Origin: JBFXDW01 sp050180745
GTDB lineage: Bacteria; Pseudomonadota; Alphaproteobacteria; UBA9219
Direction of reading: 5' to 3'
Assembly (NCBI GenBank): GCA_050180745.1
Contig: JBFXDW010000073.1
Coordinates: forward strand, 1-8,320
DNA: 8,320 nt
Below are positions 7,095 to 8,320 of this stretch, piece by piece (the first letter of the stretch is position 1; each line of letters starts with the position of its first letter). A program made the position numbers and the translations under genes. The notes under the pieces were generated by a model. The model was given only the letters and a program-made list of their open reading frames with translations, did not search any database and had not been told where the DNA came from.

Positions 7095-7125
7095 GGATCG
7101 GGGATTAGGGATCAGGGATCAGGGG
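7094..7125 (+). repeat. 7-bp tandem repeat with G-quadruplex potential at the uvrC stop
   Basis: From the last base of the uvrC stop, heptamers run in register: GGGATCG, GGGATTA, GGGATCA, GGGATCA, then GGGG. This gives five G-runs (7094-7096, 7100-7103, 7108-7110, 7115-7117, 7122-7125) separated by 3- to 4-base loops, which fits the usual intramolecular G-quadruplex pattern on the coding strand and in the mRNA. The same unit follows tpiA. Inverted, degenerate copies appear at about 7368-7384. Confidence 0.75.
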
Positions 7126-7147
7126 AGACTTCCTTTATATTTCTCTC
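7117..7147 (+). repeat. Left arm of a 31-bp inverted repeat
   Basis: The arm (GATCAGGGGAGACTTCC and on to TTTCTCTC) pairs with 7344-7374 with one mismatch out of 31 (T7136 against G7355). A weaker match continues inward to a shared CCTAA (7154-7158 against 7335-7339) and outward into the heptamer repeats. Confidence 0.9.
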
Positions 7148-7165
7148 TCAGTCCCTAACAACTAT

Positions 7166-7324
7166 CCGTCATTCCCGCGAAGGCGGGAATCCCATTTTTT
7201 ATTTCCAAGACGTGCAAAATAAGATAGCGCTGCAAGTCTTGGATATACCAAAATGGGATTCCGGACTCCATTTTCTTTCGCATTGCTATCGCAAAACGAA
7301 AAGAAAATGTCTCCGGAATGACGG
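7166..7324. repeat. Nested 159-bp MITE-like palindromic element
   Basis: The ends are CCGTCATTCC (7166-7175) and GGAATGACGG (7315-7324), exact inverted repeats. Inside are a perfect 8-bp hairpin ATTCCCGC-GAAG-GCGGGAAT (7171-7190), a 13-bp perfect pair GGAATCCCATTTT (7186-7198) with 7250-7262, a 12-bp pair with one mismatch (7205-7216 with 7231-7242), and a third imperfect stem TTCCGGA..CATTTTCTTT (7259-7280 with 7297-7318). No transposase is encoded. The ATTCCC-N8-GGGAAT core resembles short dispersed palindromes found in many proteobacteria, including Neisseria dRS3. Mobilisation in trans is inferred, and no clear target duplication is seen. Confidence 0.75.
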
Positions 7325-7343
7325 AAAATTTTTTTAGGTTCGG

Positions 7344-7374
7344 GAGAGAAATATGAAGGAAGTCTCCCCTGATC
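7344..7374 (-). repeat. Right arm of the 31-bp inverted repeat
   Basis: Reverse complement of 7117-7147 with one mismatch. It ends 32 bp before the pgsA start. Beyond it, CTCTGACCCTC is a degraded inverted heptamer, so both arms are flanked by the same repeat type. Confidence 0.9.
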
Positions 7375-7393
7375 TCTGACCCTCGCCTCCTCA

Positions 7394-7401
7394 AAGGAAA
7401 G
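7394..7401 (+). promoter_or_regulatory. Ribosome binding site of pgsA
   Basis: An A/G-rich AAAGGAAA-type stretch ends about 5 bases before ATG 7407 and supports that start. Confidence 0.6.
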
Positions 7402-7406
7402 CAACA

Positions 7407-7961
7407 ATGTTCAAAACTCTCGCCAATAAACTAACGCTTTCACGAATTATTCTGATTCCACTTATTTTGCTGTTGCTCATTCTGCCTTATAAGTGGGCGG
7501 CTTGGGCAGCTCTTGGCTTCTTTGCTATTGCGGGGATTACGGATTGGCTCGATGGGTACTTGGCGCGGCGCGAAAATGAAGTCTCACGCATGGGGCAGTT
7601 CTTGGACCCTATTGCAGATAAGCTGCTTGTGGCCTCTTTATTATTAGTATTGGTTCATATGGGCCGCATCACAGGATTCAGCGTTTTGCCAGCGCTTATT
7701 ATCCTGCTACGTGAAGTTGCTGTCTCAGGCTTGCGAGAATTTCTCGCTGATCTGAGGGTGAGCGTACCTGTCAGCGGATTGGCTAAATGGAAAACGACAA
7801 TCCAAATTCTAGCGCTTGGGTTCTTAATTGTGGGCAGCGAAAACGCGCCGATATGGATACCCGCGACATTCATCGGAGACGTGCTCCTCTGGCTCGCCGG
7901 AGGCCTTACCGTTGTAACCGGATATGACTATTGGCGTGCCAGTCTGAAGCATTTGAGTTAG
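7407..7961 (+). CDS. pgsA: CDP-diacylglycerol--glycerol-3-phosphate 3-phosphatidyltransferase
   Basis: An inner-membrane enzyme that transfers a phosphatidyl group from CDP-diacylglycerol to glycerol 3-phosphate, giving phosphatidylglycerol phosphate and CMP. This is the committed step to phosphatidylglycerol and cardiolipin. The protein is 184 residues, the usual length. The full CDP-alcohol phosphotransferase signature is present: D46xxD49G50xxA53R54, then G63xxxD67xxxD71, where the aspartates hold the metal ions. LREVAVSGLREFLA (101-114) and GLAKWKTTIQ (124-133) are PgsA-type motifs that separate it from phosphatidylserine synthase. Several hydrophobic segments (about 11-27, 30-45, 72-85, 91-108, 132-145, 155-172) fit a multi-pass protein. 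uvrC-pgsA order is common in alphaproteobacteria, but here a repeat block separates them, so pgsA may need its own promoter. Its TAG stop lies inside a palindrome shared with the convergent gene. Confidence 0.96.
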   Translation: MFKTLANKLTLSRIILIPLILLLLILPYKWAAWAALGFFAIAGITDWLDGYLARRENEVSRMGQFLDPIADKLLVASLLLVLVHMGRITGFSVLPALIILLREVAVSGLREFLADLRVSVPVSGLAKWKTTIQILALGFLIVGSENAPIWIPATFIGDVLLWLAGGLTVVTGYDYWRASLKHLS

Positions 7962-7995
7962 AGCCTATTCATAATCTAGATTCTGAACCGGCTCT
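7960..7995. terminator. 36-bp near-palindrome between convergent stops, possible bidirectional terminator
   Basis: The sequence is symmetric about 7977/7978. AGAGCC (7960-7965) pairs with GGCTCT (7990-7995), and TTCATAATCT (7968-7977) pairs with AGATTCTGAA (7978-7987) with one mismatch. In all, 15 of 18 pairs match. It runs from within the pgsA stop (7959-7961) to the last base of the opposing TAA (7997-7995). No U-tract follows on either strand, so termination activity is inferred. Confidence 0.5.
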
Positions 7996-8320
7996 TAAAG
8001 AACAGCAGCAGCAGCAACTGTACTTACAAGGGTTCGTGTGGGACGCGTGCATTGTCTTTCTGATATTTTTAATTCTTCTTCTTGTGTTTGAATTTGATTC
8101 AGACGCGTTCTAAATTCTTTTAGAATTTCTTCGGGGGATGCGCCCTCTATCTCCTTCGCTCGTTTGGAGATAAAGTCTTCAACGGCTTGAATATCTTTTT
8201 CCTGTAATGGACGGAAGGATGTGTGTTGAGGAAGTCTGGTGCCTATCCTTATTTTTTGCAGATCATAATGTTCTGCATCGGGAACAGCCATTTGAGCACA
8301 TTCAGAAATGCCGTTACTTA
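7995..8320 (-). CDS. C-terminal part of an unrecognised protein (5' end probably outside window)
   Basis: The frame is open from the right edge to TAA at 7997-7995, giving 107 complete codons. I do not recognise it. The visible part is hydrophilic and rich in Glu, Lys, Gln and Arg, with helix-forming stretches (QEKDIQAVEDFISKRAKEIE, then SPEEILKEFRTRLNQI, then TQEEELKISE) suggesting a helical or coiled-coil region. The tail is RPTRTLVSTVAAAAVL, whose four alanines come from a GCT run. An ATG at 8291 could be a start, but no ribosome binding site precedes it and the frame stays open upstream (ISECAQ-M), so a longer protein is more likely. No signal peptide or membrane segment is visible. It converges on pgsA with a 33-bp gap. 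A plus-strand frame at 7931-8113 across the same bases is less credible because it begins inside pgsA. Confidence 0.55.
   Translation of the reverse strand, partial: SNGISECAQMAVPDAEHYDLQKIRIGTRLPQHTSFRPLQEKDIQAVEDFISKRAKEIEGASPEEILKEFRTRLNQIQTQEEELKISERQCTRPTRTLVSTVAAAAVL

Larger units (their letters stand above)
7095..7406. other. Non-coding repeat block between uvrC and pgsA
   Basis: The 312 bp contain no credible gene. Minus-strand open frames across it translate palindromic repeat sequence (the NGIPAFAGMT-type peptide). From left to right it holds heptamers, an inverted-repeat arm, a 159-bp palindromic element, the opposite arm, inverted heptamer remnants, and the pgsA ribosome binding site. 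Confidence 0.8.

Noticed and set aside
7155..7407. Two overlapping minus-strand ORFs of about 80 residues
   Set aside because: They translate the palindromic repeats; the NGIPAFAGMT/SRLRGNDG-type peptides are known by-products of such repeats and not proteins.
7931..8113. 60-residue plus-strand ORF with a hydrophobic C-terminus
   Set aside because: It starts inside pgsA in another frame, runs through the palindrome and a CAG run, and is antisense to the more protein-like minus-strand frame.

Overview
The window looks like chromosomal DNA of an alphaproteobacterium with roughly balanced base composition. The evidence is the mix of housekeeping proteins. The membrane-anchored SurA_N/PpiD-type chaperone carries the FAIWGIGDMF anchor typical of alphaproteobacteria and is divergent from tpiA. 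uvrC lies directly upstream of pgsA, a common alphaproteobacterial order. No genus can be assigned from sequence alone. No phage, plasmid, transposase, CRISPR, tRNA or rRNA gene is visible.

Layout. (1) 1-600, + strand: the C-terminal end of mfd, cut by the window edge. (2) 4128-640, - strand: a tightly spaced three-gene run. It starts with a ppiD-like periplasmic chaperone, then a 94-residue exported cysteine-containing protein of unknown function, then a 418-residue pentapeptide-repeat protein that meets mfd tail to tail. (3) 4129-4221: a short divergent promoter region. (4) 4222-4974, +: tpiA, followed by a 284-bp gap with a perfect 24-bp palindrome and a possible antisense 55-codon ORF. 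(5) 5259-7094, +: uvrC, complete with every catalytic residue. (6) 7095-7406: a 312-bp non-coding block of nested repeats that separates uvrC from pgsA. (7) 7407-7961, +: pgsA. (8) 8320-7995, -: the C-terminal part of an unrecognised protein entering from the right edge.

The genes do not form one pathway. mfd and uvrC both belong to nucleotide excision repair (transcription-coupled damage recognition and dual incision). tpiA is glycolysis, pgsA is anionic phospholipid synthesis, and the minus-strand cluster concerns the cell envelope, at least for its first two genes.

The most unusual content is outside the genes. A degenerate 7-bp tandem repeat (consensus near GGGATCA) starts on the stop codons of both tpiA and uvrC. 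After uvrC it has G-quadruplex potential and leads into a 31-bp inverted repeat with a second, 159-bp MITE-like palindromic element nested in its loop. A further 36-bp near-palindrome runs exactly from the pgsA stop codon to the stop codon of the convergent gene. I see no clear new defence or enzymatic system. The repeat family and the PpiD / Cys-protein / pentapeptide cluster are the best candidates for follow-up.
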